A stretch of DNA of 64,000 nucleotides from Brugia malayi (GCF_000002995.4 NW_025062476.1:9422501-9486500), one strand, 5' to 3'. Counted from the first letter of the stretch, positions 11,821 through 26,200 are shown. Numbers and translations: made by a program. Notes: generated by a model from the letters alone, not told the origin.

Positions 11821-13471
11821 CTGTAGACAAATAAACTCAGTGCTTAGTATAAACTCTGAATGTATGTTAATTGGTGCTTTCACAGTATACTGCATTTAAA
11901 GGTCTTTGGCTACAGAAGTGGACTTTGAATTTAACATGAGATAGCAGTTGTTATTGGAAAATCGAAGAATCAGTTCTACATGATCATAACCCAACAGATT
12001 AAATGTAATGATAAGGTTAAAATAATCTAGAGAGTATTAAATTACAACGGAAAATACATATAAATATTTCCATTTCCACTAATTGATTAGCTGCTGTTTG
12101 TAACTACAAAATGACTAAAAGTGATAAATTAAATTCGGAATTGTGATGTCTTACTTAGAAGTTAGGTATATTCTATTGCAGAATTATGAAACGGATTCAC
12201 ACAGATTATAAAATGAGTGGAATGGAATATTCCAATCAGATTGAAAGCTTTATGTAGTGTAAGGGACGAATTCAGCTTTTGAATATTATTTACTTACAAA
12301 TGTAAAAAGTGCTCTTTTTGCATTATTTATTCTTTTTTCCTGTTTCTTTTTTCTCTTTCTGTTGGAAGGAATTTAATAAATTGTTGAAAGGATTTTTTTT
12401 TCTAAAATTCTGATAATGTGTCGTGAAAATTCACTACTTTCAATTAGCTCAATGACCTACTCAGAGAGAAAATGGAATAATAGAAGCAGTTCTTTATCAT
12501 TTTCATCATAATAACCGACCCTCATTTTATTTTTGGTTGAATCTATGAATCTAAAAATAAAGATGAAGTTCCTAAGATTTCAAAAATGGACTTAAATTCA
12601 AAGTAGAAAAAAGCTACCTTTTACAATGCATATTTTACTTTTACTCCTTCCTCCTTTACATCAGACTAGACATAAGCCATATTCCACCATCAAATCAAAA
12701 AGACTGAAAAATTTCTGCCAAGGACAGCTTAAAAGTGTTCATTATTGAAGGACAAATTATTGAAAGTAAGACGAAAAGTCATCAATAGGATTAGCATTAT
12801 AAGGAGATGATTACCTTAGAAGCATTTTAAGGCGCTAATTTACAATTTGTGTTTGAGAACACAGTTACCTTATTAGCATCTACTTTTCAATAAAAAACAA
12901 ATTACATATTAATTTGTCAAAAAATTGACGTAAGATTTGTTGTCACTCTACAGTTATAAATATTTTGCTAATGACCAACATAACACTCGCCAGTAAAAAA
13001 TTAAAATTCATCAGTAGAATAAATACGACCACTGGTTCAGTAAAACTCAAATTAATTTATGTACAATACTTCCAAAATTTTCATTCTATAATTTCATATA
13101 GCCTAGAGTTTGTGTATTTTAGTTTCGCAGTATTTAAGTGAGAAGCAATTATCATATCAAATATTAAATCTTCTCAAATATAATTGGTTTTTTTTTTTTT
13201 TTTTTGTATGCTTCTTTTTTTAGCTTGAAGCAAAGAAATGGAAGAAAATCATAGGAGAAAAGACCTATGGCCGACAGTAAATATTCAAATTAAAAATTTA
13301 TTTTCTTTCGCAGAAAACAAATAAAATAGAGAAAAATGCATTAGGATAATGCGAATTTTCATGAAAATTCGATGGAACAAATTTGACGACAGAATTCTAT
13401 GAATATGCGATATTAATAGTTGGAATCAGTGATAAAGTTCAACAGGTTCTTCTTGACATTTCTTTTTTCTT
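11821..13471. other. Intergenic region
   Basis: AT-rich DNA between the small gene upstream of CSA and the 3' end of the serine carboxypeptidase gene. It may hold a missing 5' exon of the small gene near 11.83-12.0 kb, but no phase-compatible donor was found. A TTTATT at about 13296 would give AATAAA on the minus strand for the carboxypeptidase transcript. Confidence 0.5.
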
Positions 13472-16400
13472 TTAAAAGGATTTGATGAACTGCTGGATGA
13501 CATAATGCATTTGCGGTGCACGCCATTGCGGTGCCATATGTCCAGCACCACGAACAGTTAGGAATGTTAGACCTTTATACTCTGTCTTGAAGCCAGCTAT
13601 CTGAGAATCGAACATCCATGGTTCTTTTCTTCGTTTCCTCTGCAAACATTAGACTGATGTTGTGTCAACAAAATGAATGTCTCGAAGCAGCTCTACTATC
13701 AGCTTGTCATTCACGAATTTACAGTGATACTTATAACTGAATATTATTACTCATTAATGTAAGAAAGATTTAAAAGGAATACCGGCAAATTGAGCGAAGC
13801 AGAAAACTGTTGTCCCATGATGAAATTGCATGCCATGTCAGTGTCACCATAATACAACAACACTCGAACGCCTGCTTTAATTATTTCCTTTACGAAAGGA
13901 GCCATATCGCCGTATATTTTCTCATATGTTGTTGAGATCTGTAAAAAGATTTGTTTCTGATGAAAATTAAACCTTAAATGGGTAGCAACTGCTTATAAAC
14001 ATGGTCATTTGAAAACTTATGGATTGCATTATGTCTACCTCGTCACTACACACATCCCACTTAGGCAAATTCTCCGGAATGTGAAGCGCACGGCGCACTT
14101 CCGCATTGTTCATATATCGGATCATTGCTGAGTCGTTCATGCATGGTGCATCTGCAGAGAAGGAATTGATAGGCTAAAATGACATTTGATTGGTACAATA
14201 TTTGCAAAATTTTGTAAAAATGAAAAGGAATTTTGTCATTTAAGAATTATGCGTTGGAACATATTTTAGTTATGAAAAGACACACTTTGTGGTTTTTAAA
14301 TTTTAAAGTAAATTGCATTTTACAATTAAAAAAATAACAACTAAAATATATTAGTAAAGTCTGCAAAAAAATATGATTTTGTTTGATACGTTAGAAATAA
14401 AATAGTGGAAATAAACTCACTTTTAAATAGGTCAAAACAGATTTCAGTGATTTCTTTTTCTTCGCTGGCTCAGTAAGACCAAATTTCATGACACGTATTC
14501 GGGCTTTGTTTAGCTCAGGATTTGAAATACAGTCACGATACAGATCATACGGATTTAGATTACCAGACCATATAAATTGGAAAATTTTTTGGACCTTCAA
14601 AAACTCTGTTCGAAATTGGTAAAAAAATTAGTGCAATAATAAAAGAAGCAAACAAAATTACATCTTTTGAAGATCGTTCTGATGGCATTTCAAGATATTA
14701 TTAATTGGTTCCTACTGGATCAGTTCCTACCTCACTTTACGGTATAATAGTAAAGTTGTAATGAGTCATTAAACCAATGAAAAATTTTGAAAACACTTCC
14801 TAAAAAATGACAAGCACTCCCCTTGCTTATACATTCCTTTTTGGTGACATTTGTCAGTTCACATGTATTAATACAGCCATGACAACACCGGTTTTGGAGC
14901 TCATTCCACGTTTTTTCATCAACCAATCCGTGGCTGTAAGCGAACTGTATTGATGTATCTATATTTAGCACCTCACTGACGTATCCATTTCCAAGTGCGA
15001 TGCCCTAAAATTCTGTACATATAACGAACTATAAATTGTTTTGCAGTTTACATCTGGAAAAGAAACTTTAAATTTAGAATATTCATTCACGTTGATATTC
15101 TTCTTCCAATGATCATTTATCACTCAGTCGCCTCAATATTCATTTGTTCTGATAATTCCGCTTCATATTCCAATCACTGATGTGTTAAACGTGACCTTTT
15201 TTATAAGTACCATAGTGAATAATGACTTAATCTTAAATAGCAAGCAGTTCACAACTCAGAATATACTATAAATTAATAACGGAAGTCATTAAACTAGAAA
15301 AGAAGGAAAAATGTCAAGAAGAAACCTTTAGATTCATCGGGAATTCTGCGAGACCACGAATAACAAGAACAGTTAATGTCGGTACGTAAACGCCACCATA
15401 ACTTTCTCCCATGATATAGACAGAATTATTACGGAAGTTTGGGAAAGCTTTGAAAAATTCTTTGATTGCCACATAATTCTCCTGCGCTGTCTAAAAAAGC
15501 TCACTGAAAGTTAAAATAAAAAATAAAGTTCGAAATAAAATTTTGAGATATATCCTTTACTTCACTCTTTACTATAAGCTATTTCACGACAAAGCAGTCA
15601 AGAGAATGATTTGTACAGCGTTATATTTTTTTGCGCCTTTGTTTTAAATCAAATGAATACTTATTCGAGTATCTGGTTAGCTTATTGAGTCACGTACTCG
15701 CATTAGTCATAAGAAGAAAGCAAACAAGTAGTGACATCAGCTGATTTACAAAAACGCCTCTCCAAGAATGCATTTTAATTCCATTAGAATCTCATAACTA
15801 ATTAGTATTTCGAATTAAGCACAAATAAATAATATAAAGCAAACAAAGAGGGAAATAATAAAAGTGATTTACTCTTCGGATCCGTGCAGAAATTTTTATC
15901 GTCCTCCCTTCACTCTTCCCTAATTAATATAGCAGTAAATAAGAGTTATCTCAAAGAGACCACCGCTGATTATTGATTTGTCCCAACTCTCCTGGATTTC
16001 TTTCGAATGTAGATTTTCATCAGTCAAAAACAGAAAAACAGTACAGTTGATGGTAAATAAGAGCAAAATAATATCGTAATCAATGTGGTAATAAAAGCTG
16101 AGAAGATTTGAAGAGAAAATATGGTCCAAGTAAGTAATATATTAAGTGATATATGATATATGATTCATATATCACTTAATTTAAGTGATATATGATTCTG
16201 CAGTAATGATCGGTGGAGTTTCAGGGAATTGAATTGCTGACAATTTTAAACACAGAATAAAAAAGTTATTTCCAAATTGCACCTGGTTATCATCGGTTTT
16301 AATAATCCCATTGGTAGAATATGAATAACCGACTCCAGCAGGTGATTCTATATAAACTATAGAAGCCATCTAAAATTAATTTAATTAAGATAATGAAAGT

Positions 16401-17038
16401 TACTGAATCAATTTTTCATTTTTCCAATGCAACTAAAGAAAAAATAGTTTTTGAAAAATTATTTTATAATTGAATCATTCTAACTGGCTCTGGATACCTG
16501 ATTCCATGCATGAGGATTGTGATGAAGCGTTTTTCCATCGTCACCGATAACATACGGACCCATTTCATTCAACAGACCATCCAACGATGAACAGCCCGGT
16601 CCACCATTAAACCAAAATATCAACGGATCTTTCATTGCATCATTTTGTGATTCCACAAACCTAATATGACATCCTTTTATTAGAGTCCGTTTAATTAAGT
16701 ACCTGACCAGAACTTTTTATTCAAAATTGAACAACGCATTGACATTTCTCAAAGTCATTTTGCTTCAAAGATTTCTAGAATAATTCAGCTCTTACCACGT
16801 GAAAAATATCTGGAAAAAAATTAACTGATTAATTTTTTTTTTAATCATATATTTTAAAATTTTCATGATGTAAATTCAACAGAACCTACCAGTAATGCAA
16901 ATGATGGGTATCTGAAACTTGAAAATATCCCGAATAATGTTTAAAGTTTATCTCCATATGCTGTGTTCCCGGAAGCTCTGTTATTTCTTCCGTGTTAACA
17001 ACGTGAGCTAGAAGTATAAGCACCGCCGCGTGCAACAT
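13472..17038 (-). CDS. Serine carboxypeptidase (peptidase S10, cathepsin A-like)
   Basis: A lysosomal or secreted carboxypeptidase that removes C-terminal residues. Nine exons join in phase: 17038-16890, 16660-16498, 16369-16283, 15490-15326, 15004-14818, 14605-14421, 14173-14039, 13938-13783 and 13639-13472, giving 464 residues, typical of the family. Residues 1 to about 16 form a signal peptide. The substrate-site motif is [15 protein letters not shown] and the strand [11 protein letters not shown] follows. The catalytic Ser is in GESYGG (about residue 163), the Asp is in [10 protein letters not shown] (388-391 region) and the His is in GAGHMAPQ (about 443), so the triad is complete. Cys pairs around residues 220-235 (CCHGC, CEL) fit the cathepsin A cap domain. 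The lysosomal location is inferred from the signal peptide and family. Intron 3 carries a long inverted repeat. The start is the only in-frame Met with a signal peptide. Confidence 0.95.
16141..16198. repeat. Inverted repeat with an extra direct copy
   Basis: Two 15-nt arms (ATTAAGTGATATATG at 16141-16155 and its exact complement at 16166-16180) enclose a 10-nt loop. A third copy of the arm in the first orientation follows at 16181-16198. It lies in intron 3 of the serine carboxypeptidase gene and would fold into a strong hairpin in the pre-mRNA. It may be the end of a decayed mobile element, but no coding remnant is visible. Confidence 0.75.
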
Positions 17039-20000
17039 GATGCCCTACTAAACAATGAGAAGCAATATAGAGTCTGTCGACCCTTCAACACCTGTTGCTG
17101 ATCAGAAATAAAAGAGCAAATATCGCAAGAAACACAGCTGTTGCTCAATCTAGCTAATAACCCTTAACCTTTGTCCTTCAAATACTGGTCTTATACGCCT
17201 TCATACTGACTTTGTTGCTCTCAGTGGTTTTCGGTAATCTATTTGATTCAGTCAAAAATGAAAACAAAATTTTTATTACTGTGATGGATTCAATTGAATG
17301 AATTTTTGCACAAAAATTTAAAAAAACGACTGAAACCAATGGAAGGTACTGAAAAAGTATTAATCATTCAATTATCTCTTTAAATTCTAAATAAAGCAAA
17401 ATTTGAACATTGGATTAAACGAATGAAAAGAGCGAAATGAATTTATTCAACGAATTTTGAAATTCCTTTCTCCAAAAAAACTATTACTTATATTGAATTG
17501 AAGCAGAGAAAAAAGTATTACAGTACTGACACCACTCTTATCATTTTCCCACACACCAAATATTTTCTCTCTTTTACTAATAGTTTATTTGTACATAATA
17601 AATTTGTCTTGTTATCTTCTCGTTAAATTTGAAAAATTAGTGACTTCCTATTAATGATAAATGTTGGAAATGAACTGATAAGCACCAGCTCACTTTGAGA
17701 GAATGACTACAACATATAATTTTGACATACCATTTGCAAGAAGATTGCAATTATTGCTTTTTTATAATAGATTTCTATATTTCTTTTTAAATAAATCATT
17801 TTCAGAGGAAGATAGTCTATTCGCAGAAGAAAATGATAACAGATTTGTTTTTCCTTTTCTCCATTTTTCATTCATAATTATTCGGTGGATTTCTTATTTT
17901 TATTATCATATAAATGCTAATTGATAAAATGTCTCGTTTTCACCTAAAATTTAGATTGATAAAAAATACGGAAGTAAATTTCATCTTTTTTTTGTTTAAA
18001 GATAAGAGCGAATTGCAATGCAAATCTTTGCGCTCTTTCAGCACTAGCGAAGCTGGGCGGTTATCGAGTACTGTCTCCATAGTTAGTTCAAATGATATGC
18101 ATAATGTATTCTTTGATCATAGCTGTTCGGGAATATTTTAAAATCATTATCGATACTCTGAAGTATTTATAATGATCAATCAATAAACAATATTTTCTTA
18201 TTGATTTTAATGGGAATATTTCTTTCTTATAAGAGAACAATTCTGGTTACTCACAGTTCATTTTCGTTACCTAATTACACTTTAAGAATGTATTGCAGGA
18301 TAATTTCGTATTTGTAAATGAGAAAAGTAAAAAAAAATGATTTTTGATTTTCAGAAAAATCAATTTAAGTTACTCAGTTAGAGTTTACATCCGATTTAAA
18401 CTTCATTGCTTCCTCAGTTTTTAAAAAGAAATATGCAACGAAAAAATTAAAAGGACTGAACTGAGAACAAAAGACTTATTGCATTTTTTATTACAATGCT
18501 CAATTTTATTTGCTATCCGGTAATTAATGTAAAAAGAAAATTAAAGTTAAAATCTAATTGGATAGAAAGGTAAAACCTATAAGCAATAATTTTTCTCATT
18601 TTATTAATCTTTCTGCGTTTTTGATAAATTTGTTAAAAATTTGTCTTTGACAAAATCTGTTTTTTGTTTTTGTTTGTTTTTTTTCTTTGTTTCAGAGAAT
18701 TCGTTTTTGCCAAATTTTTGAATTATATAAAATTTTGTAAACTTAAATATTTCTCAATTTAGATTCATAATGTAATCACACAGAAATGCTTAGTTTTTGC
18801 AATTTTACAAAGTTTTTATGTGTTCATTTTAACTTTGTATAGAAGATAAAATTAAACTGGAAAAAATTTTGAAGTTTTCTCAAGTTTAAATCCATGAAAA
18901 TTCTATCTTGATAAATTTTTGGCAAGAATGAAGAATTGCAAAGACTGGTAATTCAAACATTAATCTTATGAAATTTCTATATCCTAACTTTGAAATTTAA
19001 TGTAGTTAAAGTTTTTTAGAACAAACCATAGATATTCTATCCTTTGAATGCTACACTCTCAATGTTTGTTAAATGAAATCATTCACTTATCACTGAAATC
19101 ACTTTTTCTGGTCTTAACTGAATACTTCACAAATTGATTGGTTTCGAAATTTCAACATGGCTAAAATAGTTTTTATGCTTACTCCACTACGAATGGTAAT
19201 CTGAAATGCACCACTATCAATTAAATCAGTGATTATTATCACCAAATGAGATTACGTCAGGTCACACGTGGAAGAGTGAATTTTTAGCAAAGTTTCAGCA
19301 AAGGTTATTACTTTGATTTCAAAGTTTTTTTCTTTCTTTAATAGCAGTGCTGCATAAAAATTTGCATTCATATTTCAGGAGATTATCGAATGCGATCGGA
19401 CCGAATTGATGTTGCGATCAGAGAAAGTGTAGTGGAAGGGAAAGGAGAAGAAGAAAGAATACGAAATAATATTATAAATCTCTGATGTCCTCCGTTCAGA
19501 GGAGATAGGAGAAGCACTGCGACTGTCATTTCATTCCCTCAGTACTTTATTTATCTTTTCCAGTCATCTTTCTTCTCTCATTAAATTTAAGTTTCGAATT
19601 TTTCTAATAAATATCTTGTCTGCTATTTTGGAGTAGAAAGGAACAATTACTTCCAATTGTTCGGTTTTGCTTAAAATGGCGCTAAGCATTACAACTTCAT
19701 TGCAATATTTTGCACTTCAAGACAACCTTCTGAAGTTTACTTTAGTTTTTAGCATTGTTTTTAAATTTTAATTTTTATGGAAAACTTAGAAAAATAAAAT
19801 TTGATTTTAATTTTAATAAAGCACACACCCCTAATTAATTATTTTGAAATCAGCCATTGTATGCTTGAAAATAGTGGTTCGAATTTGATGATAACTAGTT
19901 ATCTTTTTGAAAAAGGATTTAATTATTTTTGTTTTTGTTTGCTTTTTTCGGACTTTGCTGCAAAAAGAAAAAAAAAAAAAAAAACTAGAAAGTCTGTTCT

Positions 20001-20150
20001 TTTTTGAGTGTTCCTTTGTTACTATTAATCAACGGTCAGATCCGTTTCTTCAAAAAATCGTTAAAGCGAAAATTTTCATTCTAAAATTTCTGTGCTGTCT
20101 TCAACATATTTTCATATAAATCAGTCATTCTTTCCTTTTTTCGTTTTTCT
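17039..20150. other. Gene-poor region with weak coding signals
   Basis: Upstream of the carboxypeptidase start the DNA is mostly AT-rich and non-coding. Two acceptor-flanked open stretches stand out: 17806-17847, an acidic segment (EDSLFAEENDNRF) after TTTTCAG, and 17955-18141, open in more than one frame. A further open stretch follows TATTTCAG at 19380 and runs to a stop near 19485 in a locally GC-richer patch. None has a complete, phase-consistent model, so no gene is called. Confidence 0.35.
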
Positions 20151-20519
20151 CTAATCGCAATTCGACAATATGAGCCATTGCTGAGCTGAGAATTCATTTC
20201 TTCTTGTGCTATGCAATTTCTCCTTCAAATATTTCAACATTTTCGGCAAATATTCTAATATAAAATAAAAATCTTCACCAACTGAATGGATTCTGTTGCA
20301 TACAAAAAAGGAAAATATTAAATTTGCTTTTTTTTTAAAAAACATTTCTCGATGAAAATACTATTTTTTTCTCTTCCTGAAAGTATATTTCTCTCTTATA
20401 CTTATACTATGCATTCAGAGATAACAATATGTGCAATGTACTCACAGACAAGCAAAAGCATAATAACTGAAAATAAGCAAATTTGCCGCCGATACCGCCG
20501 GAAGGCATTTTAAGTGCAT
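20151..20519 (-). CDS. Candidate small secreted protein
   Basis: Two exons join in phase: 20519-20446 (donor GTGAGT) and 20292-20151 (acceptor GCAACAG, stop TAG), encoding 71 residues. The first exon reads as a signal peptide (a basic start, then AANLLIFSYYAFA). The mature part is charged and probably helical (YLPKMLKYLKEK), with one late Cys and a single Arg-Arg pair (STRRNEF), so it could be a peptide precursor or a small secreted effector. No family was recognised. A further exon-like block with acceptor and donor at about 20655-20605 may be 5' UTR or an alternative first exon. The signal peptide, two good splice sites and matching phases support it, but the model is short. Confidence 0.4.
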
Positions 20520-23240
20520 CAGGATCCCACCCACACGTAAATAGAAAAGCATAAACATAAATTTTTGCATGTATTGCTTGCGATATCTATCGATGCTACC
20601 TGCTGAAGCAGAATGATGAACGGAATAACTTCAAATACGTCATGCTGAAAATCAGGCTTTTGTCCTGCAATGACAATTTATAAAAATAGTAGTGGGAATT
20701 TCAAGTTTTTTTTTTTCTTTCATACAAAAATAAGATTGGTTTTATAGTGTTTTCATTCCTTTTTCTTCAACTCATCTTCTAAATTTCAGAAAAACCTGGG
20801 ATAAAATTCAAGAAACTTCTTGATAATAGTTTAGTAATAGGAACAGCTAAGTATTAATTTTTAATTTTAAAAATTTCTCTGTCAGCTTTTCTTTCTCAAA
20901 TATTTTTATTCATCTGATACATAATGTACGAACAGGGTTGCAATAACAATTATCGTTGTTTCGTCTCATATATTATTTTTTATCTTTATGTGCGATGCCA
21001 ATTTCTCTGCTAGCCTGTGGCCATTGACCTTTAAACTCAATCAATGTTCGTATCAGGTATACCTAAATGTCCTCGTATATATATATATAACCCAAAAGTC
21101 ATCAAACTGAAATTTCCTCTAAGCTAGAACTTTATATATCAAATCCTTGGATTTCAAAACATTTAAATTAAACTAAACTAGTAAAATAATTCAAAAGCTT
21201 GGGGAATGAAAATCGAAATTGTAAAACAATGATAAAAAGCGGTTCCTTAACTTCCATTGCAATCAATGATAAGGACCAGATGAACTGAACATCAAAAATT
21301 TGAATCGAAAACATTTGCCGAAATTTATAATAACTGGGGTGAAATAAGAAATATAAATCTGAATCGAAGAGGAATGCAAAATAGCTAACCGAGAAAACAA
21401 AATGACATGTCGTTCCTTTGCGCCTCATTGGGATGCTGTTGCATCTCATTGAGCTCTATTTATGTGAGTGCTATTGTGCTCCATTGCGCTCCATTAACAG
21501 CTGCTTAATTAACAATGTTGAAAGTATGTCTTACATCAAAGAAACTTCGATTTACATAAGAAATTGTTGTTATATTTGCTAAAGATTTTCCCATTGCTCT
21601 GACAGCTCAATTTCATTCTTATGCATGAGTTTTAAATTGCATAAAATTCTCTATAAATGCCCCAGATTCCTTTGTCAAGAATTTTGCGCAAATATTTAGC
21701 TTGCACAATCTGCGCCAGGTAGCCACTTATTTTCATCATTTTATTTATGCGTTTTTTCCAATCTAATTGTTGATAGAGTCTTGATTAGAATAGTGAATAA
21801 GGTAATTGGGCACTGAATTCGATTGGATTCTAATTTGTTTTAATTTGAAATACAAATTGAATTTGCTCCTTTGTGACGCTAATTGCAATTGCAATTAAAT
21901 AAACTGTAATTTTCTATATTTTAATTGCATGAAAGAAAAAAGAAAAAAAAAAGCAAAAAGTGGAATAATTGTAAGTTCTATAATTAATATCTAAATTGAT
22001 TTACAGCGTTATTTATATCGCTTAATTTGAATCTTTCATACTAACTCAACGCATTGTTGGCCTTTAATTTTACTCAATAAAATTTGTGAGAACTCCATTC
22101 AGCATCTACTACCTTTTTAAAATTGCACTTTTTGATTTTAAATTTTTTACAACGTATTTTACCTCTGTACTTTATTTCTCAACAATTAACTGCTTTGCTC
22201 TATTAGACTATTACCTTGACTTTTCCTATTTAACACAGCGTATTTCTCCATATTACCTTTTAGTATGCGTTATTCATATAAATATGTTATTTTACTACTG
22301 CGCAAATTGACTTGCATTATAATATAGCGCTTTTGCGCTCCGTGTATTAGTTGATAGCTAAACATTCATTGTCTTGAGATTTGCACAACCGTCTGTTAAC
22401 CTATAAGCTCAAACAAGGTGAACACATATTTGAAACTATTATTTCTTATAAGATTGTAATTGAAACCGTAGTGACACACTGTTAATTTAACTGAACAATT
22501 TATCAATTTCTGCGGAGTGATTTCAGCAATTTCAAAATTTTTATCCAATGGTAATTTTTCTTTTCGGTTGAATTATCTCTGAAGTTGTTTTCGAAAATTT
22601 CATTTAACATTTTCAGCACTTAAGTCAATTACTTTTTTTGAATTTTCCAAGGACACAGCTTTGATAATTTTTAGACTATTATCATAATAGAATTGCTTCA
22701 CTTTTTTCAGAGGTGTGATTTAATTATATGAGTCACAGATGCAAATAATAAATTCCATTTTATTGGCCTGTTTTTAATTTCATTGAGTCGCTATCGTAAT
22801 TAGAATTTTTCAATTATTTTGCTCAATCATATCTAAATTAAAGTAAGTCAGATGTTTTTTAATATTCAATACTATACACCATGTAAAACATTCTACTTAT
22901 TGAAATAAGTCTCCAAATTCATTTTTTTTTTTTTTTTTTTTGGTGGATTTGATGTGCTACATTAAAATTATCGACACAGAAGATTTAACTAATGATTTGT
23001 GTTCGTTAAAAATTTAAATTCAATCTTGAAATTGAATGCAATAAATAAAATTTATAAGAGATTTATACAGATCATTCATTTTTATTTTTGAGAATCTAAA
23101 AGAATTATTGATCATAATATTGTTGCAGTATTTTCTTTCCAATATTATAATTGCGCTAAACTTTCAAACTTTTCATGCAATATTTCATTAAACTTTGAAT
23201 TGTCAAATCTTTTTCAATTTCTTTTTTCATTTTAGATAAA
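20520..23240. other. Intergenic region
   Basis: Very AT-rich with long T runs and a short (TA)n tract near 21077-21090. No exon with convincing splice sites was found apart from the possible upstream exon at 20605-20655. The acceptor-like CATTTTAG just before 23241 is probably the trans-splice site of the patched-related gene. Confidence 0.5.
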
Positions 23241-26200
23241 ATGCGATTTTTGGAAGGCATTTATCGCCGTTATGGACATTTTGTAGCCATACATCCTATT
23301 CCTTTTTTAGTAAGAGCTATCGCTTTACACATGTTACTTAATTTGCTTCACTCTTCTGACTAGTAGGAATTTATAATAGATAATTCTATCAATAGAAGAA
23401 TTTGTTTTAACTTTTAATTTGCCGGAAGCTTCTTTTTTCCTGATAAGGGTGATAATGGATAAGATCTCTAGTTTGTCAAGAATTTTTTTATAGTAATGAG
23501 AAAAAAAAATTGCAAATCTTCAAAGTTAAGATTAACATGCAAAATAGATAATTGATTTTAATTAAAATTTAGCTATTGCCTGTTCTCACAACGTTTTTTT
23601 CGACTGTTGGATTGTTTCGCTTTCATATTGATAATGATATCTGGAATATTTATTCGCCGATAAATGGATTATCTCGGGCAGAGGAAAAGGCATTGGAACG
23701 TTTTGAATATGCTAGCGGTGTTCATCATTACAGAGTAACTATTTAAATTTAAAATGTGAATTAAGAAAATTAAGTGGAAAAGTTGATTTCTTACTTTCCT
23801 TACGTAAATTTTTTCTGTTTCAGTTGTAATTTATACCCTTTTCTATTATTTTAGTAAGAAACTGTATCATAACTCTGTGCCAGACAAAATTAAGACATAG
23901 AATTTCGAGATTTACAACCTTTTCGAAAGTAGTCCTCGCGAACCACTTTGAAAATTAATAGAAAGAATCTTTTGAATAAAATTTGTGCCAAGCTAAAGAG
24001 ATCTAAGTTATTTAGTCTACTAACACTGTGCAGTAAAAATAACGAAATTTATGATCCTGTAAAGAAAGTTCTCTTTTGTTGAAAATTAATTGGCTTTCAC
24101 TCGGTTAACTGAGACGTCTGCAATCATCGCAAAATGTTGTTCAGTTGATTAACGACGAATAGAGAAATAATAAGATGACCATTTTAAAGTATTTCGAGAA
24201 TCTTAAATTTATCTTGCAATAAAAAAATGAATTTGTGATTTTCTTTGTGAAAAGATTATGGTGGAAATTTGCATAGAGCCACATACCTTATTGAAGACTG
24301 TCTTTTGTTTCTTTCTTTTTTTAGTATGAGAATTCTTCGGGAAGTCAATTACAATTGAAAAGAAACTGTTGAAAGTGTTAAAAACAAACATCGAAGATTC
24401 CCATAGAAATTTGTTTTTCTCGTGCGCTATTTATTGTGATATTGTGATGAGACTACTTTTAGCTACCTAAATCTGTGGGAATCTATAATATTTGACATAA
24501 ATTTTATCAGTTGGTCAGATGTCGTCTTAATTAACATCGTACTAATACCTAGACTTGAAATTTCGGGATCACTCATCAGGAATTTTATGCAATGCATAAT
24601 TAGATGGCTATTTTTTAAGACAGAAATGCAAAACAAGTCTGAAGTAATGATGAACTGAATTATAGTAGAGTGCAATCGAATGGTTCGTAATTCACCAGCA
24701 ATCTGAATGCAAGTTATGAATTGCTTCAATTGGTTTTAAGAACAGAAAGTATGAAAGTACTTAGAAAGCTTCCGCGAAGAAAGGGATGATTTGTAGCAGA
24801 AATTACTTCTACTTGCACTAAAACGACACATTAGTTTAGATGGCTATTAATTACCACTACATTCAGTGAACTGTTATCTATCATTAAATTTCTATGCATT
24901 TTTACTTGTATTATTGAATTTTTAATTCTTTGATTTAAATGCAAATATTACTGGAAGTTTTCAGTTGCAAATTTTGGTAAATCGTAAAGATAGTGGTAAT
25001 CTGATGAACGATAACAATACGGATAAGATATTAAAAATGGAAAGATTCATAGCCAACAATATAACCATCAATGATGGCTATAATTCGTTTACCTACCGTA
25101 ACATTTGTGGTGTCTATTGCAATGACAGTAATGAGATCGTTCTCACTTTCATAAAGGTAATGAAGGTTTATTATCTATTATTTTACAGCATCCCACGTAA
25201 ATGAACCCCTAGAAATGGGTCAGAGGTACGAAATAGTCGATGGATTAGAAATTTTCAACGTAATTTATTTTGATTTAAAAGTCAAAATTAAAATTGAGAA
25301 GTTCTTCTGATACATTTTATATATTCAGTTAAAATAGTTACATTTCTGTCCTCTAATGAAGGTATCAATGTCAAATTCCAGATAGCAATCAATATGGATG
25401 GTCGATCTTCATCATCATTAGCTTTCACATTTCCAAAGGCTCGAATATTTGAGAAATATATCTTTATGGGGTATGGACTATTTCTCACTTCCAACTAATT
25501 TTAAAATTTGATTGAAAATGTGAAGCGTTTTTATTTTGTTAAATTAGGAAAACGAATGCTATGTGTATTGAATGTTTTCTACAGTACTGAAAAAAAGTTA
25601 ATGAAAATTTCCAAATTCGTGCATGTATTTTCAGTTTTAAAATTCACTTTCTGTAAGAGCATTTCTACATATTCAGATACTCCGTTGGTGAACTGCATTA
25701 TTCCAAGCAGGATAGAACTGTTGTTGATGGCTTCAAACTCTTCATATTGCATTTTATGGTTAGAAATGGCACCAAAATTTAATGCTGAAAACTTATGAAT
25801 TTATAACTTAAGAATTAATTTTTAATTTCTGAACAGGTAGATCTGAATCTTCCACAAGGTAAAAGAATAGCGAAGAATTTTGAATCACAGCTGCGAACAT
25901 TGCTTGTGTTGGCTACCTATGAATCTGAGGTAAAGAAATATTGAATGTCTCCAAGAAAAGTTTTAAAATCCAGGGAAAATAAAATTGTTGTCCCATATAG
26001 AAAATCTAAAAATTAAATACAAAAACGAAAATGGAGTTAAAATTGTGAAATATCTTTTTGAGAATTTTATTACAAATGAAAGTAAGCTCATAAATAAATA
26101 AGGTTTTTACTATTTGGATTCTTTCGTTTTGCTCTAAAAAAAAAAAATGAAAATTTTGAATACTGAGACTTTTCAGAGATTTCAGAAATGTAAAACGGAA

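Noticed and set aside
21168..21449. Minus-strand ORF of 93 codons
   Set aside because: No acceptor, donor or plausible start, and a Phe/Tyr-rich composition expected from AT-rich non-coding DNA.
25288..25494. Minus-strand ORF of 68 codons
   Set aside because: Antisense to exon 4 of the patched-related gene, which fits the plus-strand protein in phase.
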